Shown: positions 28,601-39,600 of the stretch, in pieces
How the letters are laid out: each line of letters begins with the position of its first letter
Position numbering within the stretch: the first letter of the stretch is position 1
Source: Rhizobium sophorae
Lineage (GTDB): Bacteria > Pseudomonadota > Alphaproteobacteria > Rhizobiales > Rhizobiaceae
Length of the DNA: 64,000 nucleotides
Assembly (NCBI RefSeq): GCF_013087515.1
Contig: NZ_JABFCN010000066.1
Span: 1-64,000, forward strand
Reading direction: 5' to 3'
The notes under the pieces: generated by a model
The model's database searches: none
What the model saw: the letters and a program-made list of their open reading frames with translations, nothing else
Told to the model about the DNA's origin: nothing
Program-made: the position numbers and the translations under genes

Positions 28601-31183
28601 ATGTCGGAAATGAAAAGCAGCCTGCCCGGTCAGGCGGATGATGGCGCTCGCGCCGATCGCCGCCCGCTCATGGCAGGCCAAGGATATAAATCTGCAACGG
28701 CATACGAGGCCGTAAAGCAAGAGCACGGACCATTGGCGCGCTTCCTGAAAAGTTGCGCGGCCGGCACGGCGCTTGCCGCGCTGGCGCGGCCGGCTCTGGC
28801 ACAAGCGGAGCAGCAGGCGGCCTCGGCTCACCTCTTCACATCCTCGCAGGTGATCGGTGTTTCCGTCGTCATCGGCGTCATATCGGCAGCGCTGCTGTCG
28901 ACGCTGTGGCTCGTGCGTCAGCGCGGCAACCTGGAAAACGAGAGCCGGGAAATCCGCTCGGCGCTCTCCGATGCCCAGCAGCGCATTTCGCAATACCAGG
29001 CTTTGATCGCCGACAAGAATCGGCGGATCGTTATCTGGGACGGCAATGCACGCCCCGAACTGCTCGGCCAGCTTCCGCCCGAGACCGGCGCGCCGCAGGA
29101 CGGCGAATTCCTGGCCTTCGGCCTGTGGCTGAAGTCACGTTCGGCTTCCGAGCTGGAAAAGGCGATCGACCGGCTGCGCGACGAGGCGCAAAGCTTCGAC
29201 ATGGTGGTCGAAACCATCCGCGACGAAATCCTGGAGGCGCAGGGCCGGGTTTCCGGCGGGCGTGCCTTCGTCCGCTTCGTAGCGCTCAACAATCTGCGCG
29301 CCGAACTCGCAGAGCTCAGGATCGAACGCGACCGGCTGATGACCTCGATCTCGGCTTTCCAGACCATGCTCGACGCGATCGACATGCCGGCCTGGCAGCG
29401 CGATCCGGTGGGCCGGCTCACCTGGGTCAACCAGGCCTATGGCGAGGCGGTCGAAGCGCGATCGCCGCAGCAGGCGATCAATGAAGGTCGCGAGATGCTG
29501 ACGACCGTGGCGCGCGAACGCATTCGCGCCACGACGACACCGGAATCGCCCTTCCACGACAAGATCTCGACGGTCGTGCACGGCAACCGCACATTCTTCG
29601 ACGTCGTCGACGTCAGGGTTCCCGGCGGCTCGGCCGGCATCGCGATCGATGTGTCCGACATAGAGGCAGTGCGTGCCGAGCTGGAACGGACGCTGAAGAG
29701 CCATGCCGAAACGCTCGATCATCTCGCCACACCTGTCGCCATCTTCGACGGCGACCGCCGGCTGCAATTCTACAACCAGGCCTTCGTCGCGCTCTGGGAG
29801 CTGGATATCGCCTTCCTCGAAGGCCGGCCCGACAATAGCGAGCTGCTCGAGCGGCTGCGAGCGGCCAAGAAGCTGCCCGACCAGCTCAACTGGAAAAGCT
29901 GGAAGGAAGCCGCGCTTTCCGTCTATCGCGCGCTCGACACGCAATCCGATCTCTGGCACCTGCCGAACGGGCAGACGTTGCGCGTGTTTGCGACCGCCCA
30001 TCCGCAGGGTGGCGCCACCTGGGTGTTCGAAAACCTGACCGAGCAGGTCGATCTCGAAACGCGTTACAACACGCTGGTCAAGGTGCAGGGTGAAACGATC
30101 GACCATCTTTCCGAAGGTGTGGCGGTGTTCGGCCCTGATGGACGCATCCGCCTTTCGAACCCGGCCTTCCGCGCGCTCTGGGGGATCACCGAAACCGAAG
30201 CCAAGCCCGGCACTCATATCCGTGCACTCGGCGAGGCCTGCGCCCCGTCCTATGACCGGCCGGACGGCTGGAAGACCTTTGCGGAACTCATCACCAGCTT
30301 CGACGACGAACGCCGCTCGGGCCAGGGAACGCTGGAACTCTTCTCCGGCCTCGTGCTCGACTATGCCGTCATCCCGCTGCCGAATGCGCAGACCATGCTG
30401 ACCTTCGTCAACATGACGGACAGCGTGCGTGCCGAGCGCGCGCTGACCGAGAAAAACGAAGCACTACGCAAGGCCGACGAGCTGAAGAATGACTTCGTCC
30501 AGCACGTTTCCTATGAACTGCGTTCGCCACTGACCAACATTATCGGCTTCACCGATCTCCTGCGCACGCCGGGCGTTGGGCCGCTTACCGAACGGCAGGC
30601 CGAATATATCGACCACATCTCGACCTCGTCCTCGGTTCTGTTGACACTCGTCAACGATATTCTCGACCTTGCGACCGTCGACGCCGGCATCATGCGCCTC
30701 AATTATGCGGATATCGATCTCAACGATCTGCTCGACGACGTCTCGATGCAGATCGCCGACCGCCTCCACGAAAGCGGCGTCGCGCTTGAAATCACCGCGC
30801 CCGCCTATCTCGGCTCGATCGTCGCCGATCCGCAGCGTCTGAAGCAGATCCTTCTGAAGCTTCTTTCCAATGCGGCGAATTTCTCGCCCGAGGGCACTTC
30901 GATCTCACTGGAATGCCATCGCGAAGGCACCGATTTCGTCTTCTCCGTCAGCGATCGCGGCCCAGGCATCTCACCTGACATGATCGCGACCGTCTTCGAC
31001 CGTTTTGCCACAGGGGCGAAAAGCGGCAAACGCGGCGGCGCCGGCCTCGGCCTCTCGATCGTCGACAGCTTCGTCAGTCTGCATCATGGCGACGTGACGA
31101 TCGACAGCGAGCCAGGCAAGGGAACCACCGTCGTCTGCCGTATCCCCTCGGTCGATGTACCGCATTCCGCCGCCGCCGAATGA
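28601..31183 (+). CDS. divL: DivL-type cell-cycle pseudokinase (Tyr replaces phospho-His)
   Basis: An 860-residue membrane protein from ATG 28601 (TTG at 28577 would add eight residues). A hydrophobic segment lies near 83-105 (VIGVSVVIGVISAALLS), followed by a coiled region and several PAS-like modules between 270 and 600. The HisKA H-box reads HVSYELRSPLTN: the phosphoacceptor position is Tyr (Y638) instead of His, the hallmark of DivL. ATPase boxes remain (DRGPGISP, GGAGLGLSIV). In Caulobacter DivL activates CckA and so CtrA, responding to DivK. The same role in polar and cell-cycle control is likely here. It overlaps the tsaE fusion gene by four bases. Confidence 0.88.
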   Translation: MSEMKSSLPGQADDGARADRRPLMAGQGYKSATAYEAVKQEHGPLARFLKSCAAGTALAALARPALAQAEQQAASAHLFTSSQVIGVSVVIGVISAALLSTLWLVRQRGNLENESREIRSALSDAQQRISQYQALIADKNRRIVIWDGNARPELLGQLPPETGAPQDGEFLAFGLWLKSRSASELEKAIDRLRDEAQSFDMVVETIRDEILEAQGRVSGGRAFVRFVALNNLRAELAELRIERDRLMTSISAFQTMLDAIDMPAWQRDPVGRLTWVNQAYGEAVEARSPQQAINEGREMLTTVARERIRATTTPESPFHDKISTVVHGNRTFFDVVDVRVPGGSAGIAIDVSDIEAVRAELERTLKSHAETLDHLATPVAIFDGDRRLQFYNQAFVALWELDIAFLEGRPDNSELLERLRAAKKLPDQLNWKSWKEAALSVYRALDTQSDLWHLPNGQTLRVFATAHPQGGATWVFENLTEQVDLETRYNTLVKVQGETIDHLSEGVAVFGPDGRIRLSNPAFRALWGITETEAKPGTHIRALGEACAPSYDRPDGWKTFAELITSFDDERRSGQGTLELFSGLVLDYAVIPLPNAQTMLTFVNMTDSVRAERALTEKNEALRKADELKNDFVQHVSYELRSPLTNIIGFTDLLRTPGVGPLTERQAEYIDHISTSSSVLLTLVNDILDLATVDAGIMRLNYADIDLNDLLDDVSMQIADRLHESGVALEITAPAYLGSIVADPQRLKQILLKLLSNAANFSPEGTSISLECHREGTDFVFSVSDRGPGISPDMIATVFDRFATGAKSGKRGGAGLGLSIVDSFVSLHHGDVTIDSEPGKGTTVVCRIPSVDVPHSAAAE

Positions 31184-32697
31184 CGACCAGTGACGCGATC
31201 TCGCTTTTCCTGAAAGACGAGGCGGCCACCATCCGCCTCGGCGAAGACTTGGCGCTGGCCCTGAAAGCCGGCGATTGCCTTGCCCTTTCCGGCGATCTCG
31301 GCGCGGGGAAATCCTCGCTCGCCCGCGCGATCTTGCGCGCCATGGCCGATGACGAGCGGCTCGAGGTCCCCAGCCCGACCTTCACACTGGTCCAATCCTA
31401 CGATCTGCGCATCGCCGTTTCGCATTTCGATCTCTACCGGCTCGGCGACCCCGCCGAACTGACGGAACTTGGCTTCGACGAGGCTCTGCAGAATGGGATC
31501 TGTCTCGTCGAATGGCCGGAGATGGCGGAAAGCGAACTGCCCGCAGAGCGCATCGCGCTGACGCTGGCACATGAAGGCAACGGCCGCCGGGCAACGATCA
31601 AAGCCGCTGCCGCGCAAAATACACGCATCCGCCGCGTCCTGGCGATCCGCGATTTCCTTGACGCCGCCGGTTACCCCGCAGCGAAACGCCGATTCCTGAC
31701 CGGTGATGCCTCGTTGCGTGCCTATGAGGCGATCTATCCGCAAGCTGGGAACCAACGCATCATCCTGATGGACTGGCCGCCGCTTGCTGAAGGCCCGCCG
31801 GTTCTCGACGGCAAACCCTATCCCAAAGTCGCGCATCTTGCCGAAAACGCTTATCCCTTCGTGGCGATCGCCGATACGCTGCGCAAGGACGGTTTTGCGG
31901 CGCCCGAAGTCTACAAGGTGGATTATAACAAGGGTATCCTGCTGATCGAAGATCTTGGCAGCGAAGGTGTGCTGGGTCCCCACGGACAGCCGATCATAGA
32001 ACGCTATCGAGAAAGCGTTGCCTGCCTGGCCAGGCTGCACGCCCTGAAATTTCCGCAGGACATCCCTGTTGGAAAGGGGCATGTCCATCATATTCCTGAT
32101 TTCGACCGCACGGCGATGAAGATGGAGGTGCGGCTGGTGCTCGACTGGCACCTGCCCTGGAAGCGTCAGGGCGCGCCCGCAACGGAAACCGAACGGGCGG
32201 AATATCTGGCGATCTGGGATGGGCTCATCGATGAGCTCGCAACGGCCGAGAAGAACCTCCTGCTGCGCGATTTCCACTCGCCGAACATCATCTGGCGCGA
32301 ACATGAAAGCGGTATTCGCAAGATCGGCCTCATCGATTTCCAAGACGCGATGATCGGCCCCACGGCTTATGACCTTGCTTCGATCGTCCAGGATGCGCGC
32401 GTAACGATCGAGCCGGATCTCTTTCGGCAGCTGATGGACGATTATCTGACACTTCGCCGCGCACAGGGCGGCTTCGACGAAGCCGGCTTCATGAGGGCCT
32501 GGGCAATTATGTCGGCGCAGCGCAACTGCAAGCTTGCCGGCCTTTGGGTGCGCTTGTTGCAGCGCGACGGCAAGCCGGGCTATCTGAAACATATGCCGCG
32601 CACGCTCGCTTATCTGAACGTCGCGCTTGAGCATGAAACGCTTGCCCCCTTGCGTGATTGGTGCGCAAGGGCTGGAATAGGTCAGAGCGAATCATAA
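31180..32697 (+). CDS. tsaE: TsaE fused to an AmgK-like sugar kinase
   Basis: A 505-residue two-domain protein. Residues 1-150 are TsaE, the ATPase that helps make t6A37 in tRNA, with P-loop GDLGAGKSS at 38-46 and the HFDLYRL motif. Residues about 155-505 are an aminoglycoside-phosphotransferase-fold kinase: LIEDLG, catalytic D364 in LLRDFHSPNIIW, and IDFQDAMIGP. The second half resembles AmgK, the anomeric N-acetylmuramate/N-acetylglucosamine kinase of cell-wall recycling. The next gene is MurU-like, which supports that. The fusion is recurrent in Rhizobiales; why the two activities are joined is unknown. Confidence 0.9.
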   Translation: MTTSDAISLFLKDEAATIRLGEDLALALKAGDCLALSGDLGAGKSSLARAILRAMADDERLEVPSPTFTLVQSYDLRIAVSHFDLYRLGDPAELTELGFDEALQNGICLVEWPEMAESELPAERIALTLAHEGNGRRATIKAAAAQNTRIRRVLAIRDFLDAAGYPAAKRRFLTGDASLRAYEAIYPQAGNQRIILMDWPPLAEGPPVLDGKPYPKVAHLAENAYPFVAIADTLRKDGFAAPEVYKVDYNKGILLIEDLGSEGVLGPHGQPIIERYRESVACLARLHALKFPQDIPVGKGHVHHIPDFDRTAMKMEVRLVLDWHLPWKRQGAPATETERAEYLAIWDGLIDELATAEKNLLLRDFHSPNIIWREHESGIRKIGLIDFQDAMIGPTAYDLASIVQDARVTIEPDLFRQLMDDYLTLRRAQGGFDEAGFMRAWAIMSAQRNCKLAGLWVRLLQRDGKPGYLKHMPRTLAYLNVALEHETLAPLRDWCARAGIGQSES

Positions 32698-32710
32698 GTT
32701 CCGGATCAGA

Positions 32711-33442
32711 ATGACCATCAAACAAGCCATGGTACTGGCGGCGGGTCTCGGAACCCGTATGCGCCCGATCACCGATACGATCCCGAAGCCGCTGGTGAAG
32801 ATCGACGGCAAGCCGATGATCGACTACGCGCTGGATTCGCTGGTGGCGGCCGGCGTCGAACGGGCCGTCGTCAACGTTCACCATCACGCCGGCCAGATGC
32901 TCGATCATCTCGGGAATTATCAAGGCCTCGACATCGCCATTTCCGATGAGCAGGAAGCGCTGATGAATTCCGGCGGCGGCCTGGCAAAGGGCCTGACGCT
33001 GCTGACCCGCGACAATATCTTCGTCATGAATGCCGACCTCTTCTGGATCGGCGAACAGCCGGGGCGACCGACGAATCTGCAACGCTTAGCCGGATTTTTC
33101 GATGCCGAGCGCATGGATATGGCGCTGCTTTGCGTTGGGATCGAGGATACGACGGGTCACAACGGCAAGAACGACTTCAGTCTCGCGGCCGATGGCCGGC
33201 TGACGCGCTATCGCGACGATCCCTCCAATCCCGTCGTCTATGCCGGCGCGATCGCCATGAACCCGTCGCTGTTCGACGACGCACCAAAGGATGCCTTCAA
33301 CCTCAATATCTATTTCGACAAGGCGATCGCGCGCGGGCGGCTTTTCGGCATGGTGCTCGAAGGCCATTGGCTGACGGTCGGCACCCCGGAGGCAATCGGC
33401 GAGGCGGAGGAAACGATCCGGCGATTGCGGACGTTTGCTTAA
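32711..33442 (+). CDS. MurU-like nucleotidyltransferase
   Basis: A 243-residue sugar-1-phosphate nucleotidyltransferase. The N-terminal signature VLAAGLGTRMRPIT with Lys in PKPLVKIDGKPMI binds the nucleotide. FVMNADLFW carries the metal Asp, and ITVGTPE-type LTVGTPEAIGEAE closes the domain. It is shorter than glucose-1-phosphate enzymes and closest to MurU, which makes UDP-MurNAc from MurNAc-1-phosphate. Following an AmgK-like kinase 13 bases upstream, it would complete an anabolic muropeptide-recycling route that bypasses fosfomycin-sensitive MurA. Confidence 0.87.
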   Translation: MTIKQAMVLAAGLGTRMRPITDTIPKPLVKIDGKPMIDYALDSLVAAGVERAVVNVHHHAGQMLDHLGNYQGLDIAISDEQEALMNSGGGLAKGLTLLTRDNIFVMNADLFWIGEQPGRPTNLQRLAGFFDAERMDMALLCVGIEDTTGHNGKNDFSLAADGRLTRYRDDPSNPVVYAGAIAMNPSLFDDAPKDAFNLNIYFDKAIARGRLFGMVLEGHWLTVGTPEAIGEAEETIRRLRTFA

Positions 33443-33445
33443 GCC

Positions 33446-36400
33446 ATGGCGGAGCGGCACCAGCCACGCATCCTGACGATCCCGGCGGGCCTCTCCTTCC
33501 TGAAAACGCTGGCCACGACACTTTGCGATGGCCGATTGACGCCGATTTTCCGGCACGACGCCGATGATCCGCTGTCGCTTGCCAAAGTAACGATCTACCT
33601 GCCGACCCGGCGCGCCGTGCGTGTGCTGCGTTCTGAATTCGTCGACCTGCTCGGCGGCCGATCAGCGATCCTCCCCGTCATCCGCCCGCTCGGCGAAACC
33701 GATGACGATAGCGGCTATTTCGACGAGGCGCTGCCGGCAACGATCGATCTCGCCCAGCCGCTGTCGAATACCGCCCGCCTGCTGGAGCTTGCGCGCCTCA
33801 TCCTTGCCTGGCGAAATAAGTTGCCGGAGATCGTCCGCCACATTCACTCGGACTCGCCGCTGGTCGCGCCGGCAAGCCCGGCGGATGCGATCTGGCTCGC
33901 CCGCAATCTTGCCGAGCTGATCGATTCCATCGAGACCGAGGATCTCGACTGGTCGGAGCTGTCCAAACTCGATACCGGCGATTATGCCGCCTGGTGGCAG
34001 CTGACGGCGGAGTTCCTGCAGATCGCCAGCGCCTTCTGGCCCGAGCGGCTTTCCGAACTCGGCAAATCCTCGCCGGCGCGGCACAGAAACGCCATTCTGC
34101 GGGCCGAAGCAGGCCGGCTTTCGGCGACGAAACCCGCGGGACCGATCATCATCGCCGGTTCGACGGGTTCCGTTCCCGCCACCGCCGATCTCATCGCCGC
34201 CGTCGCCCATCTGCCTGAAGGTGTGATCGTGCTTCCAGGTCTCGATCTCTCCATGCCCGAAAGGCACTGGCAGATGGTCGCGCCGGAACCGGCGCCCGGC
34301 CAACACGCCAATCCGGCAAGCCGGAGCCATCCGCAGTATGGTCTGTCGCTGCTGCTCAAGCGGCTGAAGCTGACGCGGGCCGACATCACGCTCCTCGACA
34401 GACCGGAGGCCGACCTTGAGCGGCGTGCCGAAATCCTGTCGCGGGCCCTTGCCCCGGCGGAGGCGACCAGCGAATGGGGAGCTTGGAAAAACGACCTGTC
34501 GGCAGGCGCACTGTCTTCGGCCTTCTCTGACATCTCGCTGATCGAAGCCGCCAATGAGCGCGAGGAAGCAACCGCAATTGCCATCGCGCTCCGGCTGGCG
34601 CTGGAGAGACCGGGGCAGGACGGCGACAGCCGGGCAGCCCTCATCACGCCGGACCGCAATCTCGCCCGGCGGGTGATGGCGGAGCTTTCCCGCTTCGGCA
34701 TCCTCGCCGACGATTCGGCCGGCACACCGCTTGCGGCCACGCCGCAGGGCACGCTTCTGCAATTGCTGCTGGAGGCAGCGTTGCGGCCGGGCGATCCGGT
34801 GGCGATCATCTCTTTGCTCAAGCATCCGCTCGCCCGCTTCGGCCTGGAACGCCACCCATTGATTTCCGCTACCGAGGCGCTCGAGCTGCTGGCGTTGCGC
34901 GGCGGCGTAGCCGAGGTGGATATCAGCACGCTTGAGCCGCTGCTGATCCACCAACTTGCCGAACAGGCGCTGGACAGGCACGCGCCGCAATGGCGAAAGG
35001 CGCTTTCGCCCGATGCAGCCGACGCCGCATATGACCTTGCCCGGCGGGTCGCACAAGCGACCGAGCCGCTGGCTTCGGCGCTGATGCGGCACCGGCCGGA
35101 AGATCGCGGAAGAACAGTGCGCTTCACATTGTCCGAATGGGCAGAGCGCACCGGTCGTTCGCTGGAAGCCGTTGCGGCCGATCCGCGAGGCAATCTCGCC
35201 GATCTCTGGTCTGGTGAAGCGGGAGATGCGCTCGCCGCCCTGCTCAGCGAAGTGATCGACACCAACGGCCAGATGGAGGCCGACGGGCCGCAATGGATCG
35301 ACATCATGGCAGCCCTTGCTGCCGGTCATGCGGTGAAGCCACGGGCGCTGAGCCATCCCAGGCTTTTCATCTTCGGCACGCTGGAAGCCCGCCTGCAGAG
35401 CGTCGATACGCTGATCCTCGGCGGCCTCAATGAAGGCACCTGGCCAGGGCAGACCGCCAACAATCCCTTCATCCCCCGCATGATGAAGACGGAGATCGGC
35501 CTCGAACCGCCGGAACGGCGCATCGGCCAGCTGGCGCATGATTTCGAGATGGCAAACGGTACGCGCCATCTGATCTATTCGCGTGCGCTACGCCAGGGCT
35601 CGACGCCGACCGTCGCCTCGCGCTGGCTGCAGCGGCTGCTGGCGCTCGGCGGCGAGGCATTCGAAGCGGAATTGAAGGGACGCGGCAACCGGTTTCTCCA
35701 ATGGGCCGCTCTCATCGATCGGGGAGATGCTCAAGCACCGGCGCAACGCCCCTCGCCGAAACCGCCGCTGGCACTGCAGCCGAAATCCTATTCCTTCAGC
35801 GAAGTCGGCCGGCTGCGCCGAGATCCCTATGCCATCTATGCCCGTCGCATCTTGCGGCTCGACCCGGTCGATCCGTTCAATCGCGATCCGGGTGCGGCCG
35901 AACGCGGGACCCTCTATCACAAGATCATCGACCGTTTCATTCGCGAAGCCCATATCGCCGGCACGCCGGATGCGGCAGCGGCGATGGAGTGCATTCTTTC
36001 CGAGCTTTTCGACATGGAAAAGTTGCCACCGCATATCGATGCCGTGTGGCGGCCGCGCTTTCGCGCGGTGGCCCGCGCCTTCCTCGAATGGGAGGCTGGA
36101 CGCCGGCATGGCATCCTGAAAACGCTGACGGAAGTACGGGGTGGTATGGAGCTGGAGTCGATCAATATCCGGCTCACTGGCGTCGCGGACCGGATCGACA
36201 TAACAGGACCGCACTCGGCCGACATCATCGACTACAAGACCGGCTACAATCCTTCGCCGGCGCAGGCGCGCGTGCTTCTCGATCCGCAGCTTGCGCTCGA
36301 AGCGGCCGCCTTGAGCGCCGGCGCCTTCCGCGATGCCGGCAGCCTCGTGCCGCAGGATCTTCTCTATGTGCGCCTGCGTCCGGGAAGCCGCTTCCAGGTC

Positions 36401-36637
36401 GATACCGTCAACAACGAGAACTCGGCGCGCAGCGACAAGGCGAAGTCGGCGATGGATCTCGCCGCCGAATCGATCGACCAGCTGGTCAAATTCGTCGGGC
36501 TGCTGCAATCCAGCGAAAGAGGCTTTACCTCGCGGCTGATCCCGGCCCAGCAATTCGATTTCGGCGGCGACTACGATCATCTTGCCCGCGTCTCCGAATG
36601 GTCGACGGCCGAAACCGAAGAGGGCGGTGATGAGTGA
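33446..36637 (+). CDS. addB: Double-strand break repair protein AddB
   Basis: A 1063-residue AddB of the alphaproteobacterial type, subunit of the AddAB helicase-nuclease that processes broken DNA ends for RecA. The N-terminal half is a degenerate helicase-like domain, and the C-terminal RecB-family nuclease has GVADRIDI and DYKTGYNPS. Cysteines of the iron-sulfur staple found in Bacillus AddB are not evident around the nuclease. It starts three bases after the MurU-like gene and overlaps addA by eight bases. Confidence 0.95.
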   Translation: MAERHQPRILTIPAGLSFLKTLATTLCDGRLTPIFRHDADDPLSLAKVTIYLPTRRAVRVLRSEFVDLLGGRSAILPVIRPLGETDDDSGYFDEALPATIDLAQPLSNTARLLELARLILAWRNKLPEIVRHIHSDSPLVAPASPADAIWLARNLAELIDSIETEDLDWSELSKLDTGDYAAWWQLTAEFLQIASAFWPERLSELGKSSPARHRNAILRAEAGRLSATKPAGPIIIAGSTGSVPATADLIAAVAHLPEGVIVLPGLDLSMPERHWQMVAPEPAPGQHANPASRSHPQYGLSLLLKRLKLTRADITLLDRPEADLERRAEILSRALAPAEATSEWGAWKNDLSAGALSSAFSDISLIEAANEREEATAIAIALRLALERPGQDGDSRAALITPDRNLARRVMAELSRFGILADDSAGTPLAATPQGTLLQLLLEAALRPGDPVAIISLLKHPLARFGLERHPLISATEALELLALRGGVAEVDISTLEPLLIHQLAEQALDRHAPQWRKALSPDAADAAYDLARRVAQATEPLASALMRHRPEDRGRTVRFTLSEWAERTGRSLEAVAADPRGNLADLWSGEAGDALAALLSEVIDTNGQMEADGPQWIDIMAALAAGHAVKPRALSHPRLFIFGTLEARLQSVDTLILGGLNEGTWPGQTANNPFIPRMMKTEIGLEPPERRIGQLAHDFEMANGTRHLIYSRALRQGSTPTVASRWLQRLLALGGEAFEAELKGRGNRFLQWAALIDRGDAQAPAQRPSPKPPLALQPKSYSFSEVGRLRRDPYAIYARRILRLDPVDPFNRDPGAAERGTLYHKIIDRFIREAHIAGTPDAAAAMECILSELFDMEKLPPHIDAVWRPRFRAVARAFLEWEAGRRHGILKTLTEVRGGMELESINIRLTGVADRIDITGPHSADIIDYKTGYNPSPAQARVLLDPQLALEAAALSAGAFRDAGSLVPQDLLYVRLRPGSRFQVDTVNNENSARSDKAKSAMDLAAESIDQLVKFVGLLQSSERGFTSRLIPAQQFDFGGDYDHLARVSEWSTAETEEGGDE

Positions 36638-39600
36638 TGTGACCGCCCTTCCCAACGACGACGATCCGGGCGCCTGGATCGGCTGGACGACGATCCAGCA
36701 GGCGATTGCCTCCGATCCACTGCGTTCGGCATGGGTCTCGGCCAATGCCGGTTCCGGCAAGACGCATGTGCTGACGCAGCGCGTCATCCGGCTGCTACTA
36801 TCAGGTGCGCGGCCTTCTGCCATTTTATGCCTCACCTACACCAAGGCCGCAGCGTCGGAAATGTCGAACCGCGTCTTCGAACGGCTGGCGGAATGGGTGG
36901 TGCTTGACGATGAAGACCTCGGCCGGCGCATCACGCAGATCGAGGGTACGGCTCCTGACGGACTGAAGCTTGCCGAGGCCCGCCGGCTGTTTGCCAAGGC
37001 GCTGGAGACACCCGGCGGACTGAAGATCCAGACGATTCATGCCTTTTGCGAGGCGCTGCTGCATCAGTTCCCACTGGAGGCCAACGTTGCCGGGCATTTC
37101 TCGGTTCTCGACGATCGCTCGGCGGTGGCGCTGCTTTCCGATGCCCGCCGGGCGCTGCTGACGGCAACCGCGCCTGACGAAGACAGCGCCCTTGCCGAGG
37201 CATTCGCCTACGTGCTCAATCTCGGCGACGAATCCGGACTGGAGAACCTGCTCGGCGACATCGTCGCCAACCGCAATGCCATTCGTCGTTTCACGGCGAC
37301 GGCCGAACAGCAGGGCGGCGTGGAAATGGTTCTGCGCAAAAGGCTCGGCCTTGCCGCCAGCGACACGGAAGGCCGGATCGCGGCGCAATATTGGCCTTTG
37401 CCGGAGCTTTCGGGCGGCACGCTGGAGCTTTATCTTTCGCTCGCCGACCAGAAGGGCGGCGCGAAGGCGCAGGAGGTTGGCTATGGCCTCAGGCTCGCCG
37501 GGCGGGAATGCGATGACGCAAGGCGCGCTGAGATCCTCGAGAAAATCTTTCTGACAGTGAAGGGCGAGCCCAAGGCGGACTCGCAATTCCTCGTCAAGGC
37601 CATGCTTGCCGAGGCACCGCAGCTGGGGGGGGCTATCGCCATTGCCCGCGCGCATGTCGCAGCAAGCCGCGACCGGCTGAAACTGATGCGGATGTACGGC
37701 GCCACGCATGCGGCGCTCGTGCTCGCCGATCGGCTGAATCACGATTATGAGGAGTTGAAGAAGCAGCGCAGCCAGCTCGATTTCGAGGACCTGATCACCC
37801 GCACCGCCGACCTCCTGACGAAAAGTGGCGTCGGCCCCTGGATCCACTACAAGCTTGATCGGGGTATCGATCATATCCTCGTCGACGAGGCGCAGGATAC
37901 CAGCCCGATCCAGTGGAGCGTCATCCAGTCGCTGGCCGAAGATTTCTTCTCCGGCGAAAGCGCCCGGCCGATCGTGCGGACGCTCTTTGCCGTCGGCGAC
38001 GAAAAGCAGTCGATCTATTCCTTCCAGGGGGCGCGGCCTGAGCGTTTTTCCGAGGAGAGCGACCGGACGCGGCGGCGCGTTTCCGACAGCGGGCAGAGTT
38101 TTTCTTCCGTGCGGCTGCCGCTCTCCTTCCGCTCGACCGCCGACGTGCTCGAGGCCGTCGACCACATTTTCAAGGCGCCCGAGAACGCGCGCGGCCTCAG
38201 CGCGCTCGGCGAACCCGTCGTGCATCGCTCCAGCCGCATCGGGCATCCCGGCGCCGTCGATCTCTGGGAGATGGTTGCGCCGGAAGCGGTGGTGAAGGAG
38301 GAGGACTGGACAGCGCCCTTCGACGCGACGCCGGAAAGCGCGCCGGCCGCAATCCTCGCGCGGCGGATCGCCCATTCGATCGGCACGCTTGTTGGCCGCG
38401 AAACGATCGTCGACAAAGGCAAGGAGCGTCTGATCGAGGCCGGCGACATCCTGGTGCTGGTGCGCAAGCGCGACACCTTCGTCAATGCGTTGACGCGGGC
38501 GCTGAAGCGCCGCGGCGACATTCCCGTCGCCGGCGCGGACAGGCTAGTGCTGACCAGCCATATCGCCGTGCAGGATCTGCTGGCGCTCGGCCGTTTCCTG
38601 CTTCTGCCGGAAGACGACCTTTCACTCGCCGCCGTGCTCAAGAGCCCGCTTTTCGATCTCTCCGAGGACGACATCTTTGCGGTCGCCGCGTTGCGCGGCG
38701 ACAATGAAAGCGTCTGGAGCCATCTCAAAAGCTTCGCCGCAGACGGCACCGAGCGTTTCCGCGCTGCCGTCGAGAGGCTGGAGCTGTTTCTTCGGCAGTC
38801 CAGGAGCCTGTCGGTCCATGATTTCTATGCGCGCGTGCTGGGCAGCTATGGCGGGCGGCGGCAATTCCTTGCCCGTCTCGGCACCGAGGTCAGCGATATT
38901 CTCGACGAATTCCTGACCTTCACGCTCGACCACGAGAGCTCCGGCCTTCCCGGGCTGCAATCCTTCATCTCGACACTGGAACTCGAGGCCCCGGTGATGA
39001 AGCGCGAGCAGGACAAGGGGCGCAACGAGGTGCGGATCATGACGGTGCATGCCTCCAAGGGTCTTGAAGCACCGATCGTTTTCCTCGTCGATGGCGGTTC
39101 GAAGGCCTTCACCCATACCCATCTTCCGAAGCTTCGGCTAATCGAGACCGGCCCAGACGAGCCGCCGATGCCCGTCTGGGTTCCTGTCTCGGATCTCGCC
39201 AATTCGCTGACCCAGGACGATGCGACACGCATCCAGATGCTGGCGGAAGAGGAATACCGCCGGTTGCTCTATGTCGCCATGACGCGCGCCGCCGACCGGC
39301 TGGTCGTCTGCGGCTATCGTGGCGTGCGGGTGAATAACGACACTTGGCATATGATGATTTCGACGACACTCAGCGACGACCATCCGCATGTGGAGGCGAC
39401 CACATTCTCCGGTCCCGATGGGGAATGGCCGGGCATCAAATGGAGGGTGCCCCGGGTGGATCGAAGCTTCGAGCGTATCGATCGCAGCGAAGAGCGCGGC
39501 AGCGAGGAGACTTTGCCGGACGGCCTATTGCGGCCATTGCCGCCGCAGGCTGAGCTGCCCCGGCCGCTCAGTCCTTCCGGTGCCGGGACGATTATCGATG

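Noticed and set aside
31084-32634. Minus-strand open frame of 516 codons opposite the tsaE fusion
   Set aside because: Shadow frame without motifs or start signal.
33662-35569. Minus-strand open frame of 635 codons opposite addB
   Set aside because: Shadow of addB, which is supported along its full length.
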